Counted from the first letter of the stretch, positions 26,332 through 34,632 are shown. The stretch is DNA of 64,000 bases from Phormidium tenue FACHB-1050 (GCF_014696925.1 NZ_JACJQY010000017.1:1-64000), one strand, 5' to 3'. The notes: generated from the sequence alone by a model not told the origin. Translations and numbers: made by a program.

Positions 26332-28653
26332 ATGACATCTCCGCAATCTCAAGACAACCCATCTATTGAGCAAACTGCCTTAAAAAACGTGACGGCTGGC
26401 GGCAATATTAATGCCACTATTCATCAAAATGTCACTATTCATCAAGTGGTTTCTGCTCAACCCGTTGCGATCGCTGCAACCCTAAATACGACACCGCCGC
26501 CTGTGGATGAATGGCAGGGACGACAGGATGAAATCAAGGAACTACAAATTGCCCTAAGCAATGAGAAAATACGTTTAATCGGGATGACCGCCGCAGGAGG
26601 TTATGGTAAATCGGCTTTAGCGGTGAAGTTCAAGGAACAGTTAACCTCTAATTGGCGGGTGTTGTGGGTGAGTTTTATCCAGCCTTATCCTTTGGCTCAA
26701 TTTGGGCGATGGTTATTGGAGCAGTTGGGACGAGTTTATGATGAAAAATGGGATGAGGAGACGTTAATTGGGCAGATCGTTGAAGGGTTAATCGCTGAGC
26801 CTTGTTTGTTGGTGTTGGACAATATGGAAACGGTGATACCAGCAGAAGGGAAGTCGGTTTATGGTCAGTTTTTGAGCCAATGGTTAGGGAATGGGAGTAA
26901 CAGTAAGCTACTGCTCACCAGTCGGGAAAAGCCAAAGTTTAGCGACAATTTGCAACCGCGTTGTTATTGGTTAGCCCTAAAGGGGTTAGCGGAAGCCGAT
27001 GCGATGCGTTTGGTGACGGAAGACTATGGATTAACGGGAACGCAGAAGGAATTAGTCAATTTTGTGAACCGCATGGATCGGCATCCCCTCTTGATGCAAC
27101 TGGTATCGAGTTGGATGCGGGAGGAGTTGGGGGAAGGGGTTGGTGTGACAGAGGCGGAAAATTTGGGTTTAGATTTGTTTACGGTGGAGGGGTATCACCG
27201 TGATACGGAAACCTGTGTTAAGGAAGTGGTAGCGGCGAGTTTGGCGCGATTATCGGCAAGGTTAGGGGATATTTTAAAGCGGTTATCGGTATTGCGAGGG
27301 ATTTTCGATCTAGGGTTAGCTCAGGGGTTAACTGCCGAGGTAACGGATGCGGAGTTACGGTATTTAGCCCGTTTGTCGTTGTTGCAGGAGTTTCCCCCCG
27401 AACCGCTCAAGGGAAAACCGCGACGGTTTCAGTTTTTGACTTTAATTTCGATGGTGGTGCAACAGCAAGCGGATTCTGAGCTATTGCGATCGGCGCATCA
27501 GGCTGCGTTGGATTATTTTTTGGCACATTTACCCGCGCCACATTGGGAATCGTTGGAGGATTTGACAGCGTATTTGGAGGCGTTTTACCATGCAGGGGAA
27601 TTGGGAGAATGGCAGTTAGCTTTTGATATTTTGAATGAGGAGCGAGGAGGAGAAGGGAAAAATAAATCGGTTGATCAATTTTTGAATTTGCAAGGGTTTT
27701 ATCGTCAGCAAACACAGTTATATGAGCAGGTAATCGCGGGGAGTCAACGAGAACAAGATTGTTATGGCAAATCGTTAAACCATTTGGGACTTTGTTATTA
27801 TTCTTTTGGGCAGTATGAAAAAGCGATCACCCACTGCCAGCAATATCACGACATCAGTGAAGAAATCGGCGATCAACAAGGCGTGGCAATTTCTCTAGGT
27901 GGTTTAGGCAATTGTTATGAATCCTTGGGGCAATATGAAAAAGCGATCACCCACCAACAGCAATGTCTCGAAATCAGTGGAGAAATCGGCTATCAGCAAG
28001 GGATGGCAAATTCTCTAGGTAATTTAGGCAATTGTTACGCATCCTTGGGACAGTATGAAAAAGCGATCACCCACCAACAGCAATATCACGACATTAGTGA
28101 AAAACTCGGCGAGCGACAAGGGGTGGCTAAGTCTCTAGGGAATTTAGGTGTTTGTTATAAAAACTTGGGGCAATATGAAACAGCGATCACCTATCACCAG
28201 CGATATCACGACATCAGTGAAGAAATCGGCTTTCGGCAAGGGGTGGCAATTTCTCTAGGAAATTTAGGCAATTGTTATTATTTATTGGCGCAGTATGAAA
28301 AAGCGATCATCTATCACCAGAAATTTCACAACATTAGTGAAGAAATCGACAATCGGCAAGGGGTGGCAATTTCTTTACATAATATGGGGGAGGCATTGCT
28401 CAAACTTGAAAACTACAGTGAAGCAGAAACCAAAATTCAAGAATCTTTAGTTATTTCCCAAGAGATTAACTTTAAACCTTTAACCGCCCATAGTTTCAAA
28501 GCCCTTGCAGCGATCGCCCATCAAACCAATCAACCCCAACTCGCCCTCAGCCATTGCCAAAACGCCCTCACTCTCTCCCAAGAACTTGGCATTCCTTTAG
28601 TCAAAGACTGCGAAGAACTCCTAGCAAAAATTCAGGATGACTTAGGAGAATAG
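26332..28653 (+). CDS. STAND/NB-ARC-like ATPase with TPR sensor, NLR-like
   Basis: 773 residues. Residues 9-34 carry the motif shared with the caspase (NVTAGGNINATIHQNV). The NTPase has Walker A TAAGGYGKS (~86-94), Walker B CLLVLDNMET (Asp ~163) and a LLLTSRE sensor strand (~193-199), followed by winged-helix/helical parts. The C-terminal half is a TPR superhelix, with five nearly identical 40-residue units encoded by an exact 120-bp period (27811-28410) and then two diverged units. The layout is that of a bacterial NLR: motif, switch ATPase, repeat sensor. Predicted to recruit the adjacent caspase on activation. Confidence 0.9.
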   Translation: MTSPQSQDNPSIEQTALKNVTAGGNINATIHQNVTIHQVVSAQPVAIAATLNTTPPPVDEWQGRQDEIKELQIALSNEKIRLIGMTAAGGYGKSALAVKFKEQLTSNWRVLWVSFIQPYPLAQFGRWLLEQLGRVYDEKWDEETLIGQIVEGLIAEPCLLVLDNMETVIPAEGKSVYGQFLSQWLGNGSNSKLLLTSREKPKFSDNLQPRCYWLALKGLAEADAMRLVTEDYGLTGTQKELVNFVNRMDRHPLLMQLVSSWMREELGEGVGVTEAENLGLDLFTVEGYHRDTETCVKEVVAASLARLSARLGDILKRLSVLRGIFDLGLAQGLTAEVTDAELRYLARLSLLQEFPPEPLKGKPRRFQFLTLISMVVQQQADSELLRSAHQAALDYFLAHLPAPHWESLEDLTAYLEAFYHAGELGEWQLAFDILNEERGGEGKNKSVDQFLNLQGFYRQQTQLYEQVIAGSQREQDCYGKSLNHLGLCYYSFGQYEKAITHCQQYHDISEEIGDQQGVAISLGGLGNCYESLGQYEKAITHQQQCLEISGEIGYQQGMANSLGNLGNCYASLGQYEKAITHQQQYHDISEKLGERQGVAKSLGNLGVCYKNLGQYETAITYHQRYHDISEEIGFRQGVAISLGNLGNCYYLLAQYEKAIIYHQKFHNISEEIDNRQGVAISLHNMGEALLKLENYSEAETKIQESLVISQEINFKPLTAHSFKALAAIAHQTNQPQLALSHCQNALTLSQELGIPLVKDCEELLAKIQDDLGE
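27811..28410 (+). repeat. Five 120-bp tandem repeats in STAND gene
   Basis: The TATGAAAAAGCGATCAC landmark recurs at exact 120-bp steps (27811, 27931, 28051, 28171, 28291). Each unit codes one TPR. High DNA identity between units points to recent amplification or gene conversion. Confidence 0.9.
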
Positions 28654-28698
28654 ACGTATCATATCTTTTGAATCAAATGTAATCTCTACTTGCTATCT

Positions 28699-29313
28699 AT
28701 GGCTAAAGGCTATAACAAGAAAATCCTGTTCTTTATCGATGAATTCGGGACTGCGGGGGTAGGAGATTTATATTTTGGAGGAGTTATTGCTTTAGCAAAA
28801 GATACTGGACGTTTAGATAAGTGTTTTAGTGATCAGTTAGAAACAAACGCTAAAGAAATTCATGCCGTTACTATGAGCGATGAATATCTCAAGGATCTTA
28901 TGATGCGCTTCAAGCAGACTGTATCTCAAGAGAATTTTATTTTGATTAATCGTAGTGTGAGTATTCGAGAGGGCGCTGCCCCAGTAATGTATGCCCAAGG
29001 TTTAATCGAGACAGTAAAAGTTGGTTTAAAGCTTTTTAGAAAAGAAGTGCTGAAAAGTTCGCATATTAACAATGTAGAAGTTATTACCGACATCAATCAC
29101 CACAATAGTCACCCTGATTTTGAGAATGAAATATCCAAAGAAAAGTCTAAGGATAGAGAATTCTCTCCAGTTAATCACCTTGCTAGAATTGATTCTGCTG
29201 CATCACGGATGCTTCAGATTGCTGATATAGTGGCTTACTCTCGTAAATTCATTATTAATAAAGATCTAAATGCCGAACAACTAAAGAGGGATTATGGCAT
29301 TCATATAAAATGA
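28699..29313 (+). CDS. DUF3800 family protein
   Basis: About 204 residues from the ATG at 28699. The N-terminal strand ILFFIDEFGTAGVGDLYFGG carries the acidic motif of DUF3800 proteins, and EFSPVNHLARIDSAASRMLQIADIVAYS is the typical second acidic/Gln-Ile-Ala-Asp motif. The family is predicted to have an RNase H-like fold and is often found with defence or mobile genes; its activity is not established. It lies 46 bp after the STAND gene, same strand. Confidence 0.8.
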   Translation: MAKGYNKKILFFIDEFGTAGVGDLYFGGVIALAKDTGRLDKCFSDQLETNAKEIHAVTMSDEYLKDLMMRFKQTVSQENFILINRSVSIREGAAPVMYAQGLIETVKVGLKLFRKEVLKSSHINNVEVITDINHHNSHPDFENEISKEKSKDREFSPVNHLARIDSAASRMLQIADIVAYSRKFIINKDLNAEQLKRDYGIHIK

Positions 29314-29368
29314 GATAAGGGCTACCAATTGGCAACCCTTACTTAAGATTCTTTATAAAATAAGAGAC

Positions 29369-29451
29369 TATAGTGACCGTCAACCAGGGCTTTTTCCCTC
29401 TGGGTAATCACGACTCTTACTAGGCACACGGCTGAGTAAGTCGTCTTTTTT
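29369..29451 (+). ncRNA. Possible small RNA or structured terminator
   Basis: TATAGT at 29369 could be a -10 box. Downstream are a weak hairpin (about 29384-29403, CCAGGG...CTCTGG) and a second one (29411-29443, CTTACT paired with AGTAAG and CGA with TCG, with a 2-nt bulge) followed by TCTTTTTT. It could be a ~70-nt RNA or simply the end of the DUF3800 transcript. No known RNA family recognised. Confidence 0.3.
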
Positions 29452-29538
29452 GATCTCTACTACGATCATTATCTAGCTAGATACATCTTTTAATCTATCC
29501 TAATATTCGCTAAAAGTCAATACTATATCCCTTTACAC

Positions 29539-29574
29539 CTCAAAATTATGTCAGAAAAATCTTTGTGCGATCGC
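29539..29574. repeat. 36-bp direct repeat, left copy
   Basis: Matches 29934-29969 in 35 of 36 positions (begins CTCAAAATTATGTCAGAAAA, ends GCGATCGC). The two copies bracket the Rpn-type remnant. Confidence 0.85.
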
Positions 29575-29617
29575 GAATGAAGATATGGCTATGAAAGAGA
29601 ACCTAAAAAGGCTTGGC

Positions 29618-29854
29618 TTAAATCCTACTAATAACTTCGTATGATAACCCAGTTGATTCGGCAATGATTTCTATTGCTACATTTTGCTCTTTCAATGCTT
29701 TGGCGACTTTCTCAATACCCTTCTCAATACCGACCTTTTCACCTTCTTCAAAGGCTGTATCAAATACATTTTTCACTTCTAAATAAAAGTATTTCGCCAC
29801 CATGATTTTCCTAAAACATTCGTGCAATTTAGCTGTGAAAACCTTGTAAGCCAT
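29618..29854 (-). pseudogene. C-terminal remnant of an Rpn-type nuclease/transposase
   Basis: 78 residues. The C-terminal half (EEGEKVGIEKGIEKVAKALK, then ESTGLSYEVISRI) is the characteristic Glu/Lys-Gly repeat plus helix tail of Rpn/PD-(D/E)XK transposase-related proteins. These are normally ~250-300 residues with a nuclease domain in front. That domain is missing here, so this is a broken copy. Confidence 0.75.
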
Positions 29855-29933
29855 CTCCTGTATAGCACAAAAAATGTGGTTAAAGGAAACTTTCCAAACC
29901 TACTTCAGCTATGAGCGTTTTTGGTATTTATGG

Positions 29934-29969
29934 CTCAAAATTATGTCAGAAAAATCCTTGTGCGATCGC
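29934..29969. repeat. 36-bp direct repeat, right copy
   Basis: Partner of 29539-29574, one mismatch. Immediately followed by the palindrome at 29978-30040 that enters the carbonic anhydrase gene. Confidence 0.85.
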
Positions 29970-29977
29970 AACTCAAA

Positions 29978-30040
29978 CGAACCACAAGAAAATTTTTGAA
30001 AGAGTTGCGAAGCAACTCTTTCAAAAATTTTCTTGGTTCG
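29978..30040. repeat. Palindrome overlapping the carbonic anhydrase 3' end
   Basis: Arms GAAAATTTTTGAAAGAGTTG and complement round a GAA loop, with a 2-nt bulge toward the outer end. It supplies the last codons of the carbonic anhydrase frame. Confidence 0.75.
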
Positions 30041-30683
30041 GGCTTGAGCGCAAAGCGCTGTAAGGCATGTCTAGAAATTCCACTTTGCCAGTTGCCAATC
30101 TGTAATAGGCAGGTACAACCTTCAGTTTTCCATTCTCTACTTCATGGGACAAAATTGGTGCAGTAGATTGAATCATCTCTACCATCAGATTTGCATGAGC
30201 TTTGACTGTATCACTGACAACACAATCGCCTTTTATTTGCTGTCCAGCCTTGATTGCAGGTTCAATATAGTTGATTAGTGAAGTTAGCTTTCCCTCCGAA
30301 AATGCATGATTGATGGCTGCCATTACTGCACCACATCTTTCATGTCCCATTACTACAACCAGCCTTGTACCTAGATGTTCGACAGCAAACTCAATGCTAG
30401 CGATTACGGCATCATCAGCAATATTTCCTGCAACTCTCAGCACAAATAAATCACCAACACCTTGATCGAAAATCAATTCGGGAACAACGCGAGAATCTGC
30501 ACAGCCTAAGATGATAGCAAAGGGATGTTGAGCGATCGATAGATCGACTCGGCGTTGAGAGCCTTCGTGAGGATGCTCGACATGATCGAGAACATAGCGA
30601 TCGTTGCCTTCCTTCAGTTTTTGTAAGGCTGCTTCAGACGTTAGGTTATCGACTGTGTAGTAGGTCTGATTTGCTGTGAGCAT
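30021..30683 (-). CDS. Beta-carbonic anhydrase
   Basis: 220 residues. Reversible hydration of CO2, relevant to the cyanobacterial carbon supply. The zinc ligands and catalytic pair are in ILGCADSRVVPE (Cys, Asp/Arg dyad) and VVVMGHERCGAV (His, Cys). Central RVAGN motif and a C-terminal DGKVEFL-like strand (ATGKVEFL). No signal peptide, so cytosolic. The last few residues (SPNQENF) come from the palindrome at 29978-30040, so the tail is probably not native. Which named carbonic anhydrase it is cannot be decided from sequence alone. Confidence 0.92.
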   Translation of the reverse strand: MLTANQTYYTVDNLTSEAALQKLKEGNDRYVLDHVEHPHEGSQRRVDLSIAQHPFAIILGCADSRVVPELIFDQGVGDLFVLRVAGNIADDAVIASIEFAVEHLGTRLVVVMGHERCGAVMAAINHAFSEGKLTSLINYIEPAIKAGQQIKGDCVVSDTVKAHANLMVEMIQSTAPILSHEVENGKLKVVPAYYRLATGKVEFLDMPYSALRSSPNQENF

Positions 30684-30703
30684 GAATAGTCACAAAATAG
30701 CTA

Positions 30704-30799
30704 TATAGCGCTTTTCAAGCAAGCGAGGTACATAGGTTTGTTTCCCCGCCTTCGGCGGGGAAACAAACCTGTACTTCACTATGTTGGTAAACGCTATAT
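30704..30799. repeat. TATAGC-ended element with palindrome 30734-30770
   Basis: TATAGCGCTTT at the left and AAACGCTATA at the right; inner palindrome GGTTTGTTTCCCCGCC with TTC loop. Same end type as the elements at 165 and 20190, but a different interior. Confidence 0.65.
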
Positions 30800-30889
30800 A
30801 CAAACTTAGCTATCTTTCTATTTTTAAAAAGTAGTGAACTAGACATATAAGTAGCTTATTGTCGAAGCCCTAGGGACGCACAGTAAAAT

Positions 30890-30944
30890 AAAGAACCAGA
30901 TTTTTGTGGCGCGGCTCCGCCGCGCCACAAAAATCTGGTTCTTT
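30890..30944. repeat. Palindrome with GAACCAGATTTTT arms
   Basis: A perfect 55-bp palindrome (inner GTGGCGCGGC, TCC loop). The same outer arm and the upstream CAGTAAAATAA flank recur at 57412-57474, where the inner stem is different. Confidence 0.8.
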
Positions 30945-30967
30945 TGACAAAATGATTTTGAGATTGT

Positions 30968-31034
30968 TTGGCATTCCTTTAGTCAAAGACTGCGAAGAAC
31001 TCCTAGCAAAAATTCAGGAGGACTTAGGAGAATA
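30968..31034 (+). pseudogene. Duplicate of the 3' end of the STAND gene
   Basis: 67 bp that match 28586-28652 in 66 positions (the last 22 codons, up to the stop). No other STAND coding sequence precedes it. It is either the scar of a second STAND gene lost by deletion or a short duplication. Confidence 0.88.
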
Positions 31035-31309
31035 ACTGATGTTACGTGGAGCGATCATTCCATCAGGCGATCCTTCTGTAGGGGCAAAGCATTGCCACGA
31101 AAACCTATAAATTTTCAGATAATTTTGATTTGGCAATGCTTTGCCCAAACCTCGCAACGCAGGGACAAGTTATCGATGAAAGCACAAAGGGTTGAGCATT
31201 TGCATTTCAAGATAATTGTGGGGAGTATAAAAATAGTGGCGCAAATGCTCAAACCCTACAAGTTTGTGTTTATAGGGCTTTGAGGGCACGAATAAGATAT
31301 TATCGCGAT
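31035..31309. repeat. Gene-free stretch with two inverted repeats
   Basis: About 31078-31147: GGGGCAAAGCATTGCCA facing TGGCAATGCTTTGCCC. 31189-31256: GGGTTGAGCATTTGC facing GCAAATGCTCAAACCC. No convincing ORF. The second unit has the size of a small MITE. Confidence 0.6.
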
Positions 31310-31370
31310 CTGAAAACCAAAAAGATGAGTGGCGGCGCGAAGCGCCGCCACTCATCTTTTTGGTTTTCAG
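31310..31370. repeat. Variable-stem palindrome
   Basis: A perfect 61-bp palindrome, GAA loop, outer GAAAACCAA, middle AAAGATGAGT, inner GGCGGCGC; just downstream of the DUF1400 hydrolase gene's stop. Confidence 0.8.
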
Positions 31371-31396
31371 TTGTTCTAGCTATCTGCTATACAACA

Positions 31397-33088
31397 TCAC
31401 TGTATCGCCGCATCAATTTGTTCCATACTCAGCGATCGCAACAGACTCACCTGAGCCAATGGCGTGGAAATATTTGCAAAATAGGCGGTAGTCAGGTATT
31501 CAGCATAACCAGCTTCTTGCAACAGATGGGTTTTGAAAAAAGCCACACTTAGCAACTTGAGATACTCTTGCGAGGCGATCGCACTGGAACCTGCCAGAAC
31601 ACTGCTGATCTCAGGACTAAGGCGATCGCTAGAAGTAATTGCTGTGACCGCCGTATGTCCTGCTCGATTGAGCAGGACTAAATAGCGATTGGGTGAGGTC
31701 AACCATGTAAATGGCACAATCTGCTCAGCGACCGCAGGCGCAAAGGTATCATCAGAACTGCCAACGATCGCGATCGGCGCAGTAATTTTGCTCAGTGCAG
31801 GTTTACCCAAAACATGACTGGTTACAGGATTAACCGCGATCGCTGATTTAATACGCGCATCACCCAATTTATAGGTTTGGTTTGGCAATCCGAGAGCTAC
31901 GCATTGCAATAACAGTGAGGCATTCCACTTATATTTACCCTGACAGGCTTCTGTCAAATCCGCAAACTGGATCTGAGCATCACTCACTAACGCCAAAGCT
32001 GCATAACCACCAAAGGAATGTCCAATCATGCCCACATTTTGCCAGTTGATATTGGCGCTATTAGGATTACCTGTCTGTGGTGACTTTTCTAGATAATTCA
32101 GCACCGCCGTAATGTCATTGGGTCGCTCAATGAAGCTCTGTGGTGGTGCAATCTCGCTAGCAGCCCCAATAATTAATTTATCTAACTGCTCCTCGCTGCT
32201 ATTGGGGGAGACGGTCAGCACCACTGCAAATCCATAGGATGCTAGGTGTTCAGCAAGATAGAGTAATGGTTCGCGATTAGAGATCAGTCCTGGATAGATG
32301 ACGATCGCAGGTATGGACGCAGATTTAGCACTGGCAAGCTTTGGAACAAACAGATAAAAGGGGATTTCATACCGATTATCTATGGCTGGTGCATTGAGAC
32401 TATATCGATCCCATGTTAATGCACCTTTATTTCGCAAATCAGCTAACTGTATTGGGGAAGGCGTTGGTGTTGCTCCTGATTGCCCAGCTTGTTTGATAGC
32501 CTCATCGTTGACCATCTGCACAACTTTTTGCGTATCTTGCAGTAGGTCGCTCAATTCGCCAACGGTTTGCAAACCTTCTTGAATATCAAAATAAATATCT
32601 GATGTGGGGAATTTTCGGAGGAAATTGAGCAAAGATAAACCATGCTGCTTGTCGGCTGTTGCCAACACAGCCGAGGCACGGATAGCGCGATTACCCGATA
32701 GCATCGGGCCAGTTTTAATAAACTCACCTAAGATATCTAACGCTCTTTCTCCTTGAGATGTGTAGAGAAATCTTGATAGTAAAGATATAGGAATATCGGC
32801 TCGCTCTGTCAAAATGCGCCGAAAAGTTGCCATATCTGTTGCAGAAATATATCGCGAAGCCATATCAAGTGCGCCGCGCAGCTCCCCCGTTTTAGAAAAC
32901 TCTTCCAAGTCATCCACAGATACTGAAACTTCAAAAATATTAAATCGGAAATTGACAGTTTCAGCAGCTTCACTAGGCTTTGCGATCGCCGCTCCACTAA
33001 TTGCACTAAGCAAAAATATTAAAGTGGCAGATCGGCTAATCAATCGGCGAGAAATATTGGCGATCGAGGCTGTGAGATATTTCATCAT
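31397..33088 (-). CDS. Exported alpha/beta hydrolase with DUF1400 domain
   Basis: About 563 residues from the ATG at 33088 (an earlier start at 33136 would place residues ahead of the signal peptide). Signal peptide to about ALA/KPSEA, then a DUF1400-type region (VSVDDLEEFSKTGEL, LLSRFLYTSQGERALDILG) common in cyanobacterial hydrolases. An alpha/beta hydrolase domain follows with nucleophile motif GHSFGG, an Asp-bearing IVGSSDDTFAP and a late His in LNRAGHTAV. Probably a periplasmic esterase/lipase-like enzyme; substrate unknown. Confidence 0.85.
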   Translation of the reverse strand: MMKYLTASIANISRRLISRSATLIFLLSAISGAAIAKPSEAAETVNFRFNIFEVSVSVDDLEEFSKTGELRGALDMASRYISATDMATFRRILTERADIPISLLSRFLYTSQGERALDILGEFIKTGPMLSGNRAIRASAVLATADKQHGLSLLNFLRKFPTSDIYFDIQEGLQTVGELSDLLQDTQKVVQMVNDEAIKQAGQSGATPTPSPIQLADLRNKGALTWDRYSLNAPAIDNRYEIPFYLFVPKLASAKSASIPAIVIYPGLISNREPLLYLAEHLASYGFAVVLTVSPNSSEEQLDKLIIGAASEIAPPQSFIERPNDITAVLNYLEKSPQTGNPNSANINWQNVGMIGHSFGGYAALALVSDAQIQFADLTEACQGKYKWNASLLLQCVALGLPNQTYKLGDARIKSAIAVNPVTSHVLGKPALSKITAPIAIVGSSDDTFAPAVAEQIVPFTWLTSPNRYLVLLNRAGHTAVTAITSSDRLSPEISSVLAGSSAIASQEYLKLLSVAFFKTHLLQEAGYAEYLTTAYFANISTPLAQVSLLRSLSMEQIDAAIQ

Positions 33089-33140
33089 ATGTAGCTTTAT
33101 CTGGAGATCTCCCCTAGAAGCTAACACAACATTCACAAAT

Positions 33141-33197
33141 TAAAACCCAAAAGGTAAGTGGCGGCGCTTCGCGCCGCCACTTACCTTTTGGGTTTTA
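33141..33197. repeat. Variable-stem palindrome
   Basis: A perfect 57-bp palindrome, TTC loop, outer TAAAACCCAA, middle AAGGTAAGTG, inner GCGGCGC; between the divergent hydrolase and chlP genes. Confidence 0.8.
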
Positions 33198-33334
33198 GTC
33201 CCTAAATAAAACCTTCACGATACATAAAACAATACAAATGTTAATATTCATCAATTTTGCCCCAATCACTCTGGTGGCAATGCTAACATCCAAAATAGTT
33301 AAACCCCGATTAAATAAAGCTTTAGGAGCGTATT

Positions 33335-34555
33335 TTGACATTACGAGTTGCTGTTGTAGGCGGCGGGCCTGCGGGTTCTTGTGCGGCTGAAACACTTGCC
33401 AAAGCAGGAATTGAGACCTATATATTTGAGCGTAAACTGGACAACGCCAAACCCTGCGGTGGAGCAATTCCTCTATGTATGGTTTCCGAATTTGATTTGC
33501 CCGACGAAATCATCGATCGCCGCGTCCGCAACATGAAAATGATCTCTCCCAGCAATGTGGAAGTAGACATTAAACTCGACAATCCCGATGAATATATCGG
33601 TATGTGTCGCCGCGAAGTTTTAGATGCATTTTTACGCGATCGCGCTGCTAGCCTTGGAGCTAAGCTGATTAATGCTCGCGTCCTTGATATTAAAATTACC
33701 GAAAACGGTAAAAAGCCCTATGTAATTACCTATTCAGATTTCTCTGAAGGTGGTAACGAAGGTGTAATGCGTACTCTTGAAATTGACTTAATCGTCGGTG
33801 CTGATGGCGCTAACTCCGTAGTTGCTAAGGCGATGGATGCTGGTGACTATAACTATGCGATCGCCTTCCAAGAGCGCATCAGGATTTCGCCAGACAAGAT
33901 GGAATATTACAAAGATCTTGCAGAAATGTATGTGGGCGACGATGTTTCGCCTGATTTCTACGCATGGGTATTCCCCAAATACGATCACGTTGCGGTTGGT
34001 ACTGGCACAATGCACAAAAACCAACGCCTGATCAAGCAATTGCAAGCTGGTATTCGCGCCCGTGCGTTGCCTCGCATCGAAGGCGGCGAAGTGATTAAGG
34101 TCGAAGCTCACCCAATTCCTGAGCATCCCCGTCCTCGTCGTGTGGTTGGTCGGATTGCGCTCGTAGGTGATGCGGCGGGCTATGTCACCAAGTCCAGTGG
34201 CGAAGGTATTTACTTTGCTGCTAAGTCGGGTCGCATGTGTGCCGAAGCGATCGTGGAGTTTGCGGAAGCAGGTAAACGCATTCCTACTGAAGCTGATCTC
34301 AAGGTTTACATTAAGCGTTGGGATAAGCAGTATGGTTTGACCTACAAGGTTCTCGACATTCTCCAGAATGTGTTTTATGCCACCAACGCCACTCGCGAAG
34401 CCTTTGTAGAAATGTGCGCCGATAAGGATGTACAAAAGCTCACTTTTGACAGCTATCTCTACAAAACCGTTGTGCCTGCTAATCCTTTCACTCAGTTGAA
34501 GATTACGCTCAAAACCCTCGGTAGTTTGCTGAGAGGCAATGCTTTAGCACCTTAA
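33335..34555 (+). CDS. chlP: Geranylgeranyl reductase
   Basis: 406 residues. Reduces geranylgeranyl groups to phytyl for chlorophyll a and tocopherol. FAD-dependent: GGGPAGSCAAETLAKAG at the N-terminus (Rossmann), PCGGAIPLCM, IVGADGANSVVAKA, and RIALVGDAAGYVTKSSGEGI. Starts at TTG (33335), preceded by AGGAG at good spacing; no ATG nearby fits the family start. A terminator follows. Confidence 0.96.
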   Translation: MTLRVAVVGGGPAGSCAAETLAKAGIETYIFERKLDNAKPCGGAIPLCMVSEFDLPDEIIDRRVRNMKMISPSNVEVDIKLDNPDEYIGMCRREVLDAFLRDRAASLGAKLINARVLDIKITENGKKPYVITYSDFSEGGNEGVMRTLEIDLIVGADGANSVVAKAMDAGDYNYAIAFQERIRISPDKMEYYKDLAEMYVGDDVSPDFYAWVFPKYDHVAVGTGTMHKNQRLIKQLQAGIRARALPRIEGGEVIKVEAHPIPEHPRPRRVVGRIALVGDAAGYVTKSSGEGIYFAAKSGRMCAEAIVEFAEAGKRIPTEADLKVYIKRWDKQYGLTYKVLDILQNVFYATNATREAFVEMCADKDVQKLTFDSYLYKTVVPANPFTQLKITLKTLGSLLRGNALAP

Positions 34556-34557
34556 TC

Positions 34558-34588
34558 AAAAAGGAGCGCGTTACGCGCTCCTTTTTTT
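34558..34588 (+). terminator. Terminator after chlP
   Basis: GGAGCGCG/CGCGCTCC stem with TTA loop followed by a T8 run, directly after the chlP stop. Confidence 0.85.
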
Positions 34589-34632
34589 TCTTGTTATAGT
34601 TTAAAAAGAGCAGTTCAAAATGTCACAAAAAA

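Noticed and set aside
27811-28410. CRISPR-like periodic repeats
   Set aside because: The 120-bp period is in frame and codes TPR units; there are no spacers. No CRISPR array was seen anywhere in the window.
33788-34435. 215-codon minus-strand ORF
   Set aside because: Entirely antisense to chlP, a confident gene.
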